A stretch of DNA of 59,187 nucleotides from an uncultured Aequorivita sp. (GTDB lineage: Bacteria; Bacteroidota; Bacteroidia; Flavobacteriales; Flavobacteriaceae): the NCBI GenBank assembly GCA_937125455.1, contig CAKZLK010000014.1:1-59187 (forward strand), written 5' to 3'. The notes under the pieces are model-generated. The model made no database searches, had not been told where the DNA came from, and was given only the letters and a program-made list of their open reading frames with translations. The position numbers were made by a program, and so were the translations under genes. The first letter of the stretch is position 1; every line of letters begins with the position of its first letter. Positions 7,601 to 16,858 of the stretch are shown here, in pieces.

Positions 7601-10039
7601 CTAGAAAATTCCCCCACCTCCTGAGGATGTGTTATCATCTCTGTTTTTTCGGCTCTTCGCATGATAATTTTCTCCACCGAATCTATAGGATAACCCTACG
7701 TAAATAGTATTGCTTTCATTTCTGAACTCGCCACTTTGTGGATATGGTGTGTTACCACTAAAAGCGAATTTCATAGAATCCAAAACATCATTATAATTAA
7801 CGCTAAAAGTTCCTCGACCATCCCATAAGGTATATCGAGCTCCCAGATTGACAAAATAGAGTGGCTCAGATTCAAACTGAATGCCTTTGTTTTTTGCGCG
7901 GTAAAGCCCAAATGCCGAAAATGTAAGGTCTTTTGTAACAGTAAAGTTATTCATCATTCTCACATTCCAGGTTACTCTCTCTGCTTCTACAACTTGTGTA
8001 GTTATGTCTTCAACAGATGGAGTATCAGTAGGGTTTTTAAAAATTTCAGTAATACCCTTTTGAGTTCTTTTGTAAAGTTCAAAACTTGTATTAAAACTCC
8101 ACCATTTTGTAGGTTTGTAATTTCCTGAAAGTTCAATACCGAAAGCATTGGTGCTGCTGAAGTTTTGAAAGGTAAGGATTGATCTGTCCAAATTTGTTCG
8201 GTCTATAAGTATTGCACGGTTTATTTCATTGTCCACAATACGATAAAACAGACCTCCCGTAAAGTTTCCCTTTCCAAAATTTCGAGTATAGTTGGCCTCT
8301 ATCGAATTAGTGAATTGGGGTTTCAGGTTGATGTTTCCATAAGATGAAATTAAGGGCGTGCTAAATTCGCGAATAGGATTTACCTGGTCAAGACCGGGCC
8401 GGTCAACCCTGCGGCTGTAGCTTAGCTGATATTGGTTTTTTTCACTAGGAGAATAGGTAACAAATGCACTTGGGTATACCTGAAAATATTCATTAGTGAA
8501 AGCGCGTAAATTGTTGGTGTCGACTTTTACACTAACGTTTTCCACTCGAGCCCCTAGCTGATAAGACCATTTTTCATAAGTTTTTCCATAAGTGGCGTAA
8601 AGGGAATAAATATCACGGACATATTCAAAATGGGTTGAAGGTGTTGGCGCCAAATCGCCATTGGCATTATAGCTTTTACCATTGGAGTCATAATCGATAG
8701 TAGTTTCGAAAAGGCGTGCTTCTGCACCAGCTTCAAGTTTTACGCTTTCTGAGAGGGGATTTACATAATCGAGATTGACGGTGAGTTGATTTCGGTCCGT
8801 ATCATCATTATCGGAGAAATTTGCTAATGGAGAAGCTCCGCTAAACAAATATTTCCCATTTGTCTCATTTGAAAATACATTATAATCCGCTTCCAGCTCA
8901 AGCGTATGGTCAGTCTTTTCAAAATTCAACTTATAATCAAAATTATATTGTGAAGAAATATTTTCATTGTCAAAATAGAATAACTGTTTCTGATTAAAAG
9001 AAGGTTGATCTAAATAGAATATTGAGGAACTGCCAATTCCAGTTCCATCATATAAATTTTGATTGGTGAAAAATGATATTGTGTTCTTATCATTTAGATA
9101 AAAGTCCAATCCCACCTTGAAAAGATTGGATTTACTGTCATCCAAAAAATGGATCACTTCATTCGAATTGTTTAGTGATCGCGAGATAAGACCGTCATTC
9201 TCGTTTTTGGAAACATTGTTACTGAGGTTGGTGTATAGATTGAATTTTCCATTTCTGTAATTCATATCCAAACCAGCATTAAATTTAGCATTTTCTCTAA
9301 AAGTAAGACCAACGGAGGCGTTGCCATTAAAACCCACATTTACGTTTTTATGAAGGATAATATTGATTATTCCACTCATTCCCTCAGGATTGTACTTTGC
9401 AGAAGGATTTGTTATGAGCTCAATTTGTTTGATGGATGAGGATGGAATCTGCTTTAACAATTGCGCTACGGGAATGTTTGAAAGTTTTCCATCTACCATT
9501 ACACGCACATTTTCATTGCCTCTTAAGGAAAGTTCGCCTGTTTGCTGATCAACGCTTACGGTTGGTAAATTATTCATGATATCCGAGGCAGTGGGGCCAG
9601 CGGTAGATAGATCTTTACCTACATTTATCACTTTTTTGTCCAAACGTTGCTCAATGGTAGATCGTTCGGCAACAATACTAACCTCATCAAGCGACGCTAT
9701 ATCTTCTTCGAGAAATATATTGCCTAAGTCAATATTTAAATTGCCTTTGGTAATATTTATTTCTGTGGTAAAAATCTTGTATCCTATATACTGGATAAAA
9801 ACATTGACTTTGCCTTCAGGAATCTTGTGGATCTCAAATTTACCAGTATCGTCGGTTACCGCACCGGTAATAATTTCGCCATTAAGGTTTTTTACTACCA
9901 CGGTTACATAAGGTAGAGGTTCATTGAGAATTTTGTCTGTGACAATACCATAAATATTACCGGGCTTGTCTGTAGGATCGATGGAAGCTCTGGTTGTTCC
10001 AAAGGTGATAAATACGATTAACAATAAAATGTTTTTCAT
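7601..10039 (-). CDS. TonB-dependent receptor-like outer membrane beta-barrel protein
   Basis: 812 residues. A signal peptide covers residues 1-19. Residues 27-115 form a carboxypeptidase-regulatory-like beta domain (GNIYGIVTDKILNEPLPYVTVVVKN). Next is a TonB plug-like region at about 130-230, with NVRVMVDGK and NPSAKYNPEGMSGIINIIL, which are typical of the OMP_b-brl_3 family. The remainder is beta-barrel with alternating aromatic strands. The last residues are Gly/Ser-rich and end in Phe. Such proteins are putative outer membrane importers of unknown ligand. No SusD partner or clear TonB box is seen, so it may be a SusC-unrelated receptor or a structural barrel. The gene is monocistronic. 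Its 5' flank contains a hairpin on the same strand (10203-10230) that could terminate a leader transcript. Confidence 0.88.
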   Translation of the reverse strand: MKNILLLIVFITFGTTRASIDPTDKPGNIYGIVTDKILNEPLPYVTVVVKNLNGEIITGAVTDDTGKFEIHKIPEGKVNVFIQYIGYKIFTTEINITKGNLNIDLGNIFLEEDIASLDEVSIVAERSTIEQRLDKKVINVGKDLSTAGPTASDIMNNLPTVSVDQQTGELSLRGNENVRVMVDGKLSNIPVAQLLKQIPSSSIKQIELITNPSAKYNPEGMSGIINIILHKNVNVGFNGNASVGLTFRENAKFNAGLDMNYRNGKFNLYTNLSNNVSKNENDGLISRSLNNSNEVIHFLDDSKSNLFKVGLDFYLNDKNTISFFTNQNLYDGTGIGSSSIFYLDQPSFNQKQLFYFDNENISSQYNFDYKLNFEKTDHTLELEADYNVFSNETNGKYLFSGASPLANFSDNDDTDRNQLTVNLDYVNPLSESVKLEAGAEARLFETTIDYDSNGKSYNANGDLAPTPSTHFEYVRDIYSLYATYGKTYEKWSYQLGARVENVSVKVDTNNLRAFTNEYFQVYPSAFVTYSPSEKNQYQLSYSRRVDRPGLDQVNPIREFSTPLISSYGNINLKPQFTNSIEANYTRNFGKGNFTGGLFYRIVDNEINRAILIDRTNLDRSILTFQNFSSTNAFGIELSGNYKPTKWWSFNTSFELYKRTQKGITEIFKNPTDTPSVEDITTQVVEAERVTWNVRMMNNFTVTKDLTFSAFGLYRAKNKGIQFESEPLYFVNLGARYTLWDGRGTFSVNYNDVLDSMKFAFSGNTPYPQSGEFRNESNTIYVGLSYRFGGENYHAKSRKNRDDNTSSGGGGIF

Positions 10040-10202
10040 TTGTTTGATTGATGTTAATGATTAATGAATTGGAAAAACTATATTGCATTAGATATTACCT
10101 TGCATAGCATACTATGTGTGCAAATGTTTTTCTGGTTATATATACAAGACGAAATATTTACTTTTCTGTTACACGAGAAAGAAATTTTTTTTATAAAAAC
10201 AA

Positions 10203-10230
10203 ACAAACCCGAAGCAAGTGCCTCGGGTTT
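10203..10230 (-). terminator. Minus-strand hairpin with T tract upstream of the TonB receptor gene
   Basis: A 9-bp stem (10203-10211 with 10222-10230, arms CAAACCCGA/TCGGGTTTG) is followed on the minus strand by TTTGTTTTTA. It lies in the 375-bp gap 10040-10414, which otherwise holds no convincing gene. It is about 160 bp upstream of the receptor start and on the same strand, so it could be a leader attenuator or the end of a short RNA. Confidence 0.55.
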
Positions 10231-10414
10231 GAATCTTTACTGCAATTATTAACACTAACCATCAACGTAAAAACTGTCGCAGTAAAGAAATAGATTCTAA
10301 CTACTATATAGACGTTCAAACTTTCATAATGTTTCACCCCCTTTTTCATTTTAACGAACATTTATGAAATCTTGAATAGGAGAATTGTATTTTCATAAAC
10401 AAAACAATCAAAAA

Positions 10415-10774
10415 ATGAAGAAGACATTAGTACTTGGCGCCAGCCTGAACCCAAGCCGTTATTCAAATCTAGCAATCAATAGATTGGTAAGCCACGGACA
10501 TGCTGTTGAAGCTGTTGGTTTAAAAAAAGGGGTGGTAGCGGGCGTCGATATTTCAACTGAAAAGGAAGATTTTGAGAATATTGATACCGTAACACTTTAT
10601 TTGAATCCAAAGCGGCAAGAGGAATATTACGATTATATAATTTCCCTAAAGCCCAAACGCGTCATATTCAATCCGGGAACTGAAAATCCAGTTTTTTATG
10701 AAATGCTTCGGAAAAACAAGATTGAAAATGAAGTCGCCTGTACTTTAGTCCTTTTGGGTACGAATCAATACTAA
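10415..10774 (+). CDS. Small CoA-binding domain protein
   Basis: 119 residues from ATG 10415; a TTG-initiated extension to 10385 adds only ten unlikely residues. It is a single Rossmann-type domain of the CoA_binding_2 family: TLVLGASLNPSRYSNLAINRL forms the dinucleotide-binding loop, and FNPGTENPVFYE is the family's second signature. The physiological role of this family is unknown; CoA or nucleotide binding is inferred. The 3' end overlaps the convergent symporter gene by 30 bp. Confidence 0.85.
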   Translation: MKKTLVLGASLNPSRYSNLAINRLVSHGHAVEAVGLKKGVVAGVDISTEKEDFENIDTVTLYLNPKRQEEYYDYIISLKPKRVIFNPGTENPVFYEMLRKNKIENEVACTLVLLGTNQY

Positions 10775-12190
10775 GCCAAAAAAGGTTAGCGCTCCATTCA
10801 GTATTAATATGAAAAATCCGAATTCGAAATTGAGATATTCTGAAGAAAGATAGCTTATGGCATATCCCAAAAAGGGAGTCAATAGGGCAACTGCTGGAAC
10901 AAGTTTGTCCTTTACGTTCCACTTTGTGAAAAGTCCGTAGGCATATAATCCTAATAGTGGTCCATATGTATAACCAGCAAATACAAAGAGTTTCGCAATT
11001 ACGGAATCATCTGCAATTACATATTTAAAAATTATTATTACTGCAATTAGCACTAGGGAAACCAGAATGTGAATCAGCTTGCGAACACGTACTTGTTTCT
11101 TTTCGTCGTATCTTTTTTCAATATCGAGAATGTCAATACTAAAAGAAGTGGTTAAAGCCGTCAACGCACTATCAGCACTACTATAAGCCGCTGCAATAAG
11201 TCCTAAAATAAACAATATTGCCACCCCAACCCCAAATTCATTTTGCATGGCAAGTGTTGGATACAATTGGTCCTTGTGAGCATCTATTCCATTTTGTTCA
11301 GCATAAACTGTAAGCAAAAGTCCTAAAACCAAAAAGACGAAATTTACAATAGTTAAAACAATAGTAAACCAAAACATATTTTTTTGGGCATCTTTAAGGT
11401 TGCGGCAGGTCAGGTTTTTCTGCATCATATCCTGATCAAGGCCTGTCATTACAATAGCGATAAAGGCTCCGCTTAAAAATTGTTTCACAAAAAAGTCGCT
11501 GGATTTCCAATCATCAAAAAAGAAAATTTGGCTCATATCACTATCCGCAATAAACGTAAAAAGTTTACTTCCCGAAAGCCCTAAATCTGTAGAAACATAA
11601 TATACTGATACGCCAACGGCCACAAGCATAAATAGAGTTTGCAGTGTATCTGTCCAAACAATGGTTTTTATTCCGCTCCTGAAAGTATATAGCCAAATCA
11701 GCAAAATAGTGATGGTAACAGTTACCCAAAAAGGGATATTCATATCATCAAAAATCAAACTTTGAAGCACAACTGCAACTAAATACAGCCGAAAACTGGC
11801 GCCAACAACTCTTGAGAGAAGGAAGAATGAAGCACCTGTTTTATAGGAAGCTTTTCCAAACCTGCCTTCCAAATAGGTGTAAATTGAAGTCAAATTCAAT
11901 CGATAATATAGCGGCAGCAATACAGTGCCGATAACTGCATATCCTACGATATAGCCAAGTACGACTTGGAAATAACTAAATTTGGAAGCTTCCACCCAGC
12001 CGGGAACTGAAATAAAAGTTACCCCACTCAAAGAAGCGCCAATCATACCAAAAGCAACTAAATACCAAGGAGACTGTTTTCCAGCTTTAAAGAAATCGGC
12101 ATTGCTTCCGCCTCTATTGGTTAAAAAGGAAATTAGTATCAAAACTAAAAAATAACCAATAATTAAAAGCAGAATGTGTAAGGGTTGCAT
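10745..12190 (-). CDS. Sodium:solute symporter family protein
   Basis: 481 residues with about 13 predicted transmembrane helices, the LeuT-fold SSS family. Family features include the N-terminal DFFKAGKQSPWYLVAFGMIGASLSGVTFIS region, with an unwound TM1 involved in Na+ binding; GLDQDMMQKNLTCR between TM helices; and AAYSSADSALTALTTSFSIDI, the Na+ site helix with its conserved Ser pair. It would import a solute with sodium across the inner membrane. Substrates in this family range from sugars to amino acids and vitamins and cannot be chosen here. It diverges from the BNR-repeat exoprotein gene and shares with it a promoter region containing a 14-bp palindrome. Confidence 0.92.
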   Translation of the reverse strand: MQPLHILLLIIGYFLVLILISFLTNRGGSNADFFKAGKQSPWYLVAFGMIGASLSGVTFISVPGWVEASKFSYFQVVLGYIVGYAVIGTVLLPLYYRLNLTSIYTYLEGRFGKASYKTGASFFLLSRVVGASFRLYLVAVVLQSLIFDDMNIPFWVTVTITILLIWLYTFRSGIKTIVWTDTLQTLFMLVAVGVSVYYVSTDLGLSGSKLFTFIADSDMSQIFFFDDWKSSDFFVKQFLSGAFIAIVMTGLDQDMMQKNLTCRNLKDAQKNMFWFTIVLTIVNFVFLVLGLLLTVYAEQNGIDAHKDQLYPTLAMQNEFGVGVAILFILGLIAAAYSSADSALTALTTSFSIDILDIEKRYDEKKQVRVRKLIHILVSLVLIAVIIIFKYVIADDSVIAKLFVFAGYTYGPLLGLYAYGLFTKWNVKDKLVPAVALLTPFLGYAISYLSSEYLNFEFGFFILILNGALTFFGLVLIRTQKD

Positions 12191-12246
12191 AATATTTAAG
12201 ACTTTATATTTTAAAAAGGAATCTTCAGTGGTAAAAATACAAAGAT

Positions 12247-12260
12247 TGGTTACGTAACCA
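12247..12260. promoter_or_regulatory. Perfect 14-bp palindrome in a divergent promoter region
   Basis: TGGTTACGTAACCA is perfectly self-complementary. It lies 57 bp from the symporter start and 66 bp from the BNR-protein start, where an operator for both genes would be expected. No regulator gene is adjacent. Confidence 0.45.
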
Positions 12261-12273
12261 TTTTTATTTTTAA

Positions 12274-12281
12274 TACTTTTG
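12274..12281 (+). promoter_or_regulatory. -7 element of the BNR-repeat exoprotein gene
   Basis: TACTTTTG matches TAnnTTTG. The nearest upstream TTG (12246-12248) is 25 bp away and overlaps the palindrome, so a protein bound there could block the promoter. Confidence 0.4.
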
Positions 12282-12325
12282 ATATTCTTAATATATTATT
12301 GTGTAACTCCCTAAAGATTAAAAAA

Positions 12326-14848
12326 ATGCGTTATAAATTACTACTATTATTCACCTTGTTTTTGGGTGCTTTTACTGTTCAGGCTCAAGAATATAAAAAG
12401 ATGATAGACGAAGGCACATACACAGTGCAACAAATCATTGATAGTGCAGAGGCATATTTTGCAGCCAATGGAATTGATCCCCTTGAAACTGAAAATGGGG
12501 AAGAAAAAGAAGCCAGTGAATATTTTCAATTTAAAAAGTGGGAGTACCTTGCTTTACGATTGATGAACGAAGATGGTTATCTGCCAAATATTGAACAACG
12601 TTTGAGTGAACTTGAGCGCTGGAATGCATATTTGAATAGTACAGCTCAAAACAGACAAACCCTTGCTGATAATTGGCAAGAATTAGGTCCTACCGCATGG
12701 AGTGCTACTTCAGGATGGAACCCTGGGGTTGGAAGAATTACAGGTCTTGCTATTGACGAAGGGGATATTAACCATATGATAATTGGCGCAAATACAGGTG
12801 GGGTATGGAGAACTACAGACGGTGCACAAACTTGGACACCTTTGTGTGATTATTTTTCTAACCTTTCCGTATATTCTGTAGCAATTGACCCATCAGATTC
12901 TGACACCTACTTTTTTGGGTCCACAAACGGAAAAATTTTCAAATCCACTGATGCTGGCGCAACTTGGAACCTACAAGGAACAACCGCTAATAGTATTGTG
13001 AATAAAATTCTTATTAATCCTTCCAATACGGACATTATGTTCGCAACTACGGAAAACGTAGGGATATATAGATCTACAGATGGTGGCGTTAATTGGGTGA
13101 AAATTGTAACCGATGATACAAGAGGTTACGATATTGAGTTTAAACCAGGCGATCTTTCCGTTGTATATGCTTCTGGAAGTGGATTCCACAAATCAACCGA
13201 TGGGGGTGCTACTTTTACCACAATAGGTGGTTTTACGAACGGCCCCAAAATGATTGGAGTATCTGCTGATGACCCAAGCATTGTTTATGTTTTGGAAGCT
13301 TCAGGAAGTAGATTTGGAGCTTTTTACTCTTCTAATGACAGTGGCGATAGTTTTACAAAATTGAACCATGCCGGACTTAACTTTTTTGGATATAGTATTA
13401 CAGGTAATGATAACAGTGGACAAGCTCCACGTGATATGGGAATTGCCGTAAACCCAACAGATGCAGACGAAGTACATATTGCGGGACTTCTCACTTGGAG
13501 GTCTACAAACGCAGGTGTAAGCTTCACCTGTACCTCAGATTGGCAGCCAGGTTTGGCACAGTCGGAAAACATTGGCTATTGCCATTCTGATGTGGATGAT
13601 CTTCAATTTTATGGAACTACATTATTTGCGATTACCGATGGGGGTATTTATAAAGCAGAAAATACAAGTGTAGTAAATTCAAACTATTTTGAAGATTTGA
13701 CTAGTGGATTGGGAATCCGACAATTTTATAAAATAGGTGTTTCCCAAACAGCTGACGTTATTGTTTCTGGCGGTGCTCAAGACAATGGAACCTCTTTCTA
13801 CAAAGCATCAACTGGTTGGAAAGATTGGTTGGGTGCAGATGGCATGGAGTCATTTATTGACAAAACAAATAGCAACATCTTTTTCGGGACAAGCCAAAAT
13901 GGACAATTATACCGTTCCATGAATGGTGGAAGTTCCTATATTGGTATAAACGAACCTGGAAACGGTTCCGGAAATTGGGTTACACCATTTGAGCAAGATC
14001 CAGTTCTTGAAAATACGATATATGTAGGGTATAATATTGTATATAAGTCAACTAATTTTGGAGGATCTTGGACAGCCATTTCACAGAATTTTGGAGGTAA
14101 TTTAGATAACTTGAAAATTTCTCCATCCAACAATCAGATTATGTACGCATCAAGAGGACCATTTCTTTATAGAACGGAAGATGCTGGAGCAACTGATTGG
14201 GCGCAGGTTACATTGCCTGGTGGAATTATTAACTCTATTGCCATCAATCCAACAGACCCAGATAAAATAGCTGTTGCAACTACTGGTGCCAGCCGAGTAC
14301 TTGTTTCCAACGATGGCGGAAACACTTGGGTAGACTACAAAAAGAACCTTCCTAATTTTAGTGCTTTGGCAGTTATTTGGGATGATAATGGCAAAGAAGG
14401 ACTCTATTTAGGTATGGATTATGGAATCTATTACATAGACAACACCTTTACAGATTGGCAAACCTACAGTAACCTTTTGCCAAACGTAATTATAAACGAA
14501 TTGGATATCAACAATACAACCAATATGCTCTATGCGGGCAGTTATGGAAGAGGTCTTTGGGCTTCTCCATTGGTTGATAGCACTGTTGGCATTGAAGAGG
14601 TAATTTCTGATAGCAATGTTAGTATTTATCCAAACCCAGCAACTTCTGAATTTACAATCGCTTTGCCAAAAACAATGAAGGCAGAAGTGCGTATATTTGA
14701 TATTACAGGGAAACTTCTTATCTATGAAGCAAACGCATTGATAGCAAACAGATATACTGTTGATGTTTCATCACTTTCTTCGGGAACATATTTTGTTCGT
14801 CTTAATACTGAGGAAGGCACTGCAACAAAAAAACTTCTTATAAATTAA
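12326..14848 (+). CDS. T9SS-exported BNR/sortilin-type beta-propeller protein
   Basis: 840 residues from ATG 12326, which opens a clean signal peptide (MRYK, hydrophobic core, ending VQAQ). A TTG start 27 bp earlier would spoil it. Residues about 120-740 contain repeated Asp-box (BNR) units such as [34 protein letters not shown] and [11 protein letters not shown], the mark of VPS10/sialidase-like beta-propellers. The last 75 residues are a type A type IX secretion sorting domain: [12 protein letters not shown] near the start, [12 protein letters not shown] in the middle and a KKLLIN end. The protein is therefore exported through the periplasm and attached to or released from the cell surface. 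No catalytic sialidase residues are evident, so a binding role is as likely as an enzymatic one. Confidence 0.92.
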   Translation: MRYKLLLLFTLFLGAFTVQAQEYKKMIDEGTYTVQQIIDSAEAYFAANGIDPLETENGEEKEASEYFQFKKWEYLALRLMNEDGYLPNIEQRLSELERWNAYLNSTAQNRQTLADNWQELGPTAWSATSGWNPGVGRITGLAIDEGDINHMIIGANTGGVWRTTDGAQTWTPLCDYFSNLSVYSVAIDPSDSDTYFFGSTNGKIFKSTDAGATWNLQGTTANSIVNKILINPSNTDIMFATTENVGIYRSTDGGVNWVKIVTDDTRGYDIEFKPGDLSVVYASGSGFHKSTDGGATFTTIGGFTNGPKMIGVSADDPSIVYVLEASGSRFGAFYSSNDSGDSFTKLNHAGLNFFGYSITGNDNSGQAPRDMGIAVNPTDADEVHIAGLLTWRSTNAGVSFTCTSDWQPGLAQSENIGYCHSDVDDLQFYGTTLFAITDGGIYKAENTSVVNSNYFEDLTSGLGIRQFYKIGVSQTADVIVSGGAQDNGTSFYKASTGWKDWLGADGMESFIDKTNSNIFFGTSQNGQLYRSMNGGSSYIGINEPGNGSGNWVTPFEQDPVLENTIYVGYNIVYKSTNFGGSWTAISQNFGGNLDNLKISPSNNQIMYASRGPFLYRTEDAGATDWAQVTLPGGIINSIAINPTDPDKIAVATTGASRVLVSNDGGNTWVDYKKNLPNFSALAVIWDDNGKEGLYLGMDYGIYYIDNTFTDWQTYSNLLPNVIINELDINNTTNMLYAGSYGRGLWASPLVDSTVGIEEVISDSNVSIYPNPATSEFTIALPKTMKAEVRIFDITGKLLIYEANALIANRYTVDVSSLSSGTYFVRLNTEEGTATKKLLIN

Positions 14849-14868
14849 GGGTTGTTTCTATAATAGGA

Positions 14869-14908
14869 ATGCTTCAGGAAAACACTTTTTTCTGAAGCAT
14901 TTTTTTTA
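14869..14908 (+). terminator. Intrinsic terminator after the BNR protein gene
   Basis: A 9-bp stem (ATGCTTCAG at 14869-14877 with CTGAAGCAT at 14892-14900) followed by eight T. Confidence 0.85.
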
Positions 14909-14930
14909 TCTTGCCAACAGGAATCAAGCT

Positions 14931-15551
14931 ATGGAATTTTCTTCAAAACTTCTTGAAAACGCAGTAAACGAAATGTCGCAACTCCCTGGGATTGGTAAAC
15001 GAACCGCCCTGCGTTTAGTGCTTCATTTATTAAAACAGCCTAAGGAACAATCACAAAAATTAGCCACTACTCTGGTTAAAATGCGTGATGAAATAAATTT
15101 TTGCGCCAATTGCCATAACATAAGCGATACCAAACTTTGTGAAATTTGCGCAAACCCTCGACGGGATGAACAATTGGTTTGTGTGGTTGAAGACATTCGG
15201 GACGTAATGGCTATTGAAAATACCAGCCAATATCGAGGGCAATATCACGTTTTGGGTGGAAAAATTTCGCCAATGGACGGGATTGGTCCTGGCGATTTGA
15301 GTATTCCTTCCTTGGTTGAAAAAGTAAAAGCCGGAAGCATTCGTGAACTTATTTTTGCGCTTAGTTCAACAATGGAAGGTGATACCACAAATTTTTACAT
15401 CTATAAACAAATTGAACCTTATAATATAACCACGACTACTATCGCTCGTGGGATTTCGGTAGGTGATGAGCTGGAATATGCAGATGAGGTTACCTTGGGT
15501 CGAAGTATTTTACATCGAATTCCTTTCGAATCCTCATTAAAAAGCATGTAG
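14931..15551 (+). CDS. recR: Recombination mediator protein RecR
   Basis: 206 residues, the usual RecR length. An N-terminal helix-hairpin-helix ([12 protein letters not shown]) is followed by a four-Cys zinc finger (FCANCHN ... CEICANP, residues about 56-72) and a Toprim domain with [12 protein letters not shown]. The C-terminal Walker-B-like region has [21 protein letters not shown]. RecR works with RecO, and RecF in many species, to load RecA on SSB-coated gapped DNA. The gene sits 30 bp after a strong terminator and upstream of a glycosyltransferase gene with an 87-bp gap. Confidence 0.96.
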   Translation: MEFSSKLLENAVNEMSQLPGIGKRTALRLVLHLLKQPKEQSQKLATTLVKMRDEINFCANCHNISDTKLCEICANPRRDEQLVCVVEDIRDVMAIENTSQYRGQYHVLGGKISPMDGIGPGDLSIPSLVEKVKAGSIRELIFALSSTMEGDTTNFYIYKQIEPYNITTTTIARGISVGDELEYADEVTLGRSILHRIPFESSLKSM

Positions 15552-15638
15552 TTTGTAATGTCCACATGTTAGTAGCAAACCAAATAAAGATGTTTATAAA
15601 GGCATTCCATTTTTACAGACCTTAATTTTCAATTACTG

Positions 15639-16760
15639 ATGAAACTCTCCGTTGTTATTCTAAATTATAATGTGCGTTATTTTTTGGAGCAGTGCATTCG
15701 TTCCGTTCAAAAGGCACTTGAAAATTGGGATGCTGAAATAATCGTAATCGATAACGATAGTAAAGATGACAGTTGTGAAATGGTCAAAAACCTTTTTCCA
15801 AATGTTATTTTAATTGAAAACCACGAAAATGTTGGTTTCAGCAAAGCGAATAATCAAGCGGTTGCCATTGCTAAAGGCGAATATGTATGTATTTTAAATC
15901 CCGACACTGCAGTTTCCGAAGATACTTTTAGGCAAGCTATAGAATATTCGCAAAGCATTGAAAATATTGGGGCTTTAGGCGTTTATTTAATGGACGGCAC
16001 TGGAAATTTTCTGCCAGAAAGCAAACGAAACCTTCCAACCCCAAAGGTTTCATTGATGAAACTTACGGGTTTTGCAAAAAAATATTATTCAAACCATATT
16101 TCAGAAACTTCCAACGGTGAGGTTGAAGTATTGGTTGGCGCCTTTATGATTTTAAAAAGAAGTATTTATAACGAAGTTGGCGGTTTTGATGAAGATTATT
16201 TTATGTACGGCGAAGACATTGATTTCTCTTATAAAATAACTCAAGCTGGTTACAAAAACCACTATTTGGGAAAAACGACTGTATTGCATTACAAAGGCGA
16301 AAGTACCAAAAAGGATGATGCGTATTTCGATCGATTTTACGGCGCAATGCAAATTTTTTACCGAAAGCATTTCAATAAAAATTTTCTTCTCGAAAGTTCA
16401 GTTTCTGCAGGAGTGGCTTTGGCAAAAACCGCACGAAAAATTTATTCCGAAAAAAAGACAAAACCTATTCCAAAATTGGAAAGAAATTATTTTTTCACTG
16501 AGAATATTGAACTGCTTGAAACACTTTCTGCAAGTACGGCAACTGTTTTTCAAATGGTTTCTAAGAATATGCACCCACAAATTGTACTGAAAAACAGTTT
16601 GTTGGTTTTTGACGCGGAATATATTCCCTATAAAGAAATCTTCAAATTGATGCGGCAACTAAAAGGCAATGGCAATATTTTCCGAATACGCCCACCCGGC
16701 TGCAATTTCATAATAGGAAGCGACCAAAGCGACGAAAAGGGCGGCGTGGTTGTTTTTTAA
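15639..16760 (+). CDS. Family 2 glycosyltransferase
   Basis: 373 residues. The GT-A fold is clear: LSVVILNYNV at the N-terminus, IIVIDNDSKDDS with the first Asp motif, and NPDTAVSEDTF with the metal-binding DxD-like Asp. The acceptor-side motif is GGFDEDYFMYGEDIDFSYK with ED catalytic residues near 190. The pattern matches rhamnosyl or dTDP-sugar transferases of surface polysaccharide synthesis. A C-terminal extension of about 110 residues, Lys-rich and without membrane helices, has no assigned role. The protein is cytosolic or peripheral at the inner membrane. No polysaccharide cluster surrounds it, so the product is unknown. Confidence 0.9.
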   Translation: MKLSVVILNYNVRYFLEQCIRSVQKALENWDAEIIVIDNDSKDDSCEMVKNLFPNVILIENHENVGFSKANNQAVAIAKGEYVCILNPDTAVSEDTFRQAIEYSQSIENIGALGVYLMDGTGNFLPESKRNLPTPKVSLMKLTGFAKKYYSNHISETSNGEVEVLVGAFMILKRSIYNEVGGFDEDYFMYGEDIDFSYKITQAGYKNHYLGKTTVLHYKGESTKKDDAYFDRFYGAMQIFYRKHFNKNFLLESSVSAGVALAKTARKIYSEKKTKPIPKLERNYFFTENIELLETLSASTATVFQMVSKNMHPQIVLKNSLLVFDAEYIPYKEIFKLMRQLKGNGNIFRIRPPGCNFIIGSDQSDEKGGVVVF

Positions 16761-16793
16761 GAAAATTGAAACCCAAAACGAACAAATTTTAAC

Positions 16794-16801
16794 TAATTTT
16801 G
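16794..16801 (+). promoter_or_regulatory. -7 element of the E2 acyltransferase gene
   Basis: TAATTTTG matches TAnnTTTG and lies 57 bp upstream of the ATG. A TTG at 16766-16768 is 25 bp away, slightly long. Confidence 0.4.
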
Positions 16802-16858
16802 CAAGGTTTTTAAAACAAGCACCTTTGTGCTTACCAAATTCGATATTGAAATTATATT

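Noticed and set aside
10064-10252. 62-codon plus-strand frame
   Set aside because: It lies in the leader of the minus-strand receptor gene, ends through the hairpin and shows no family signature.
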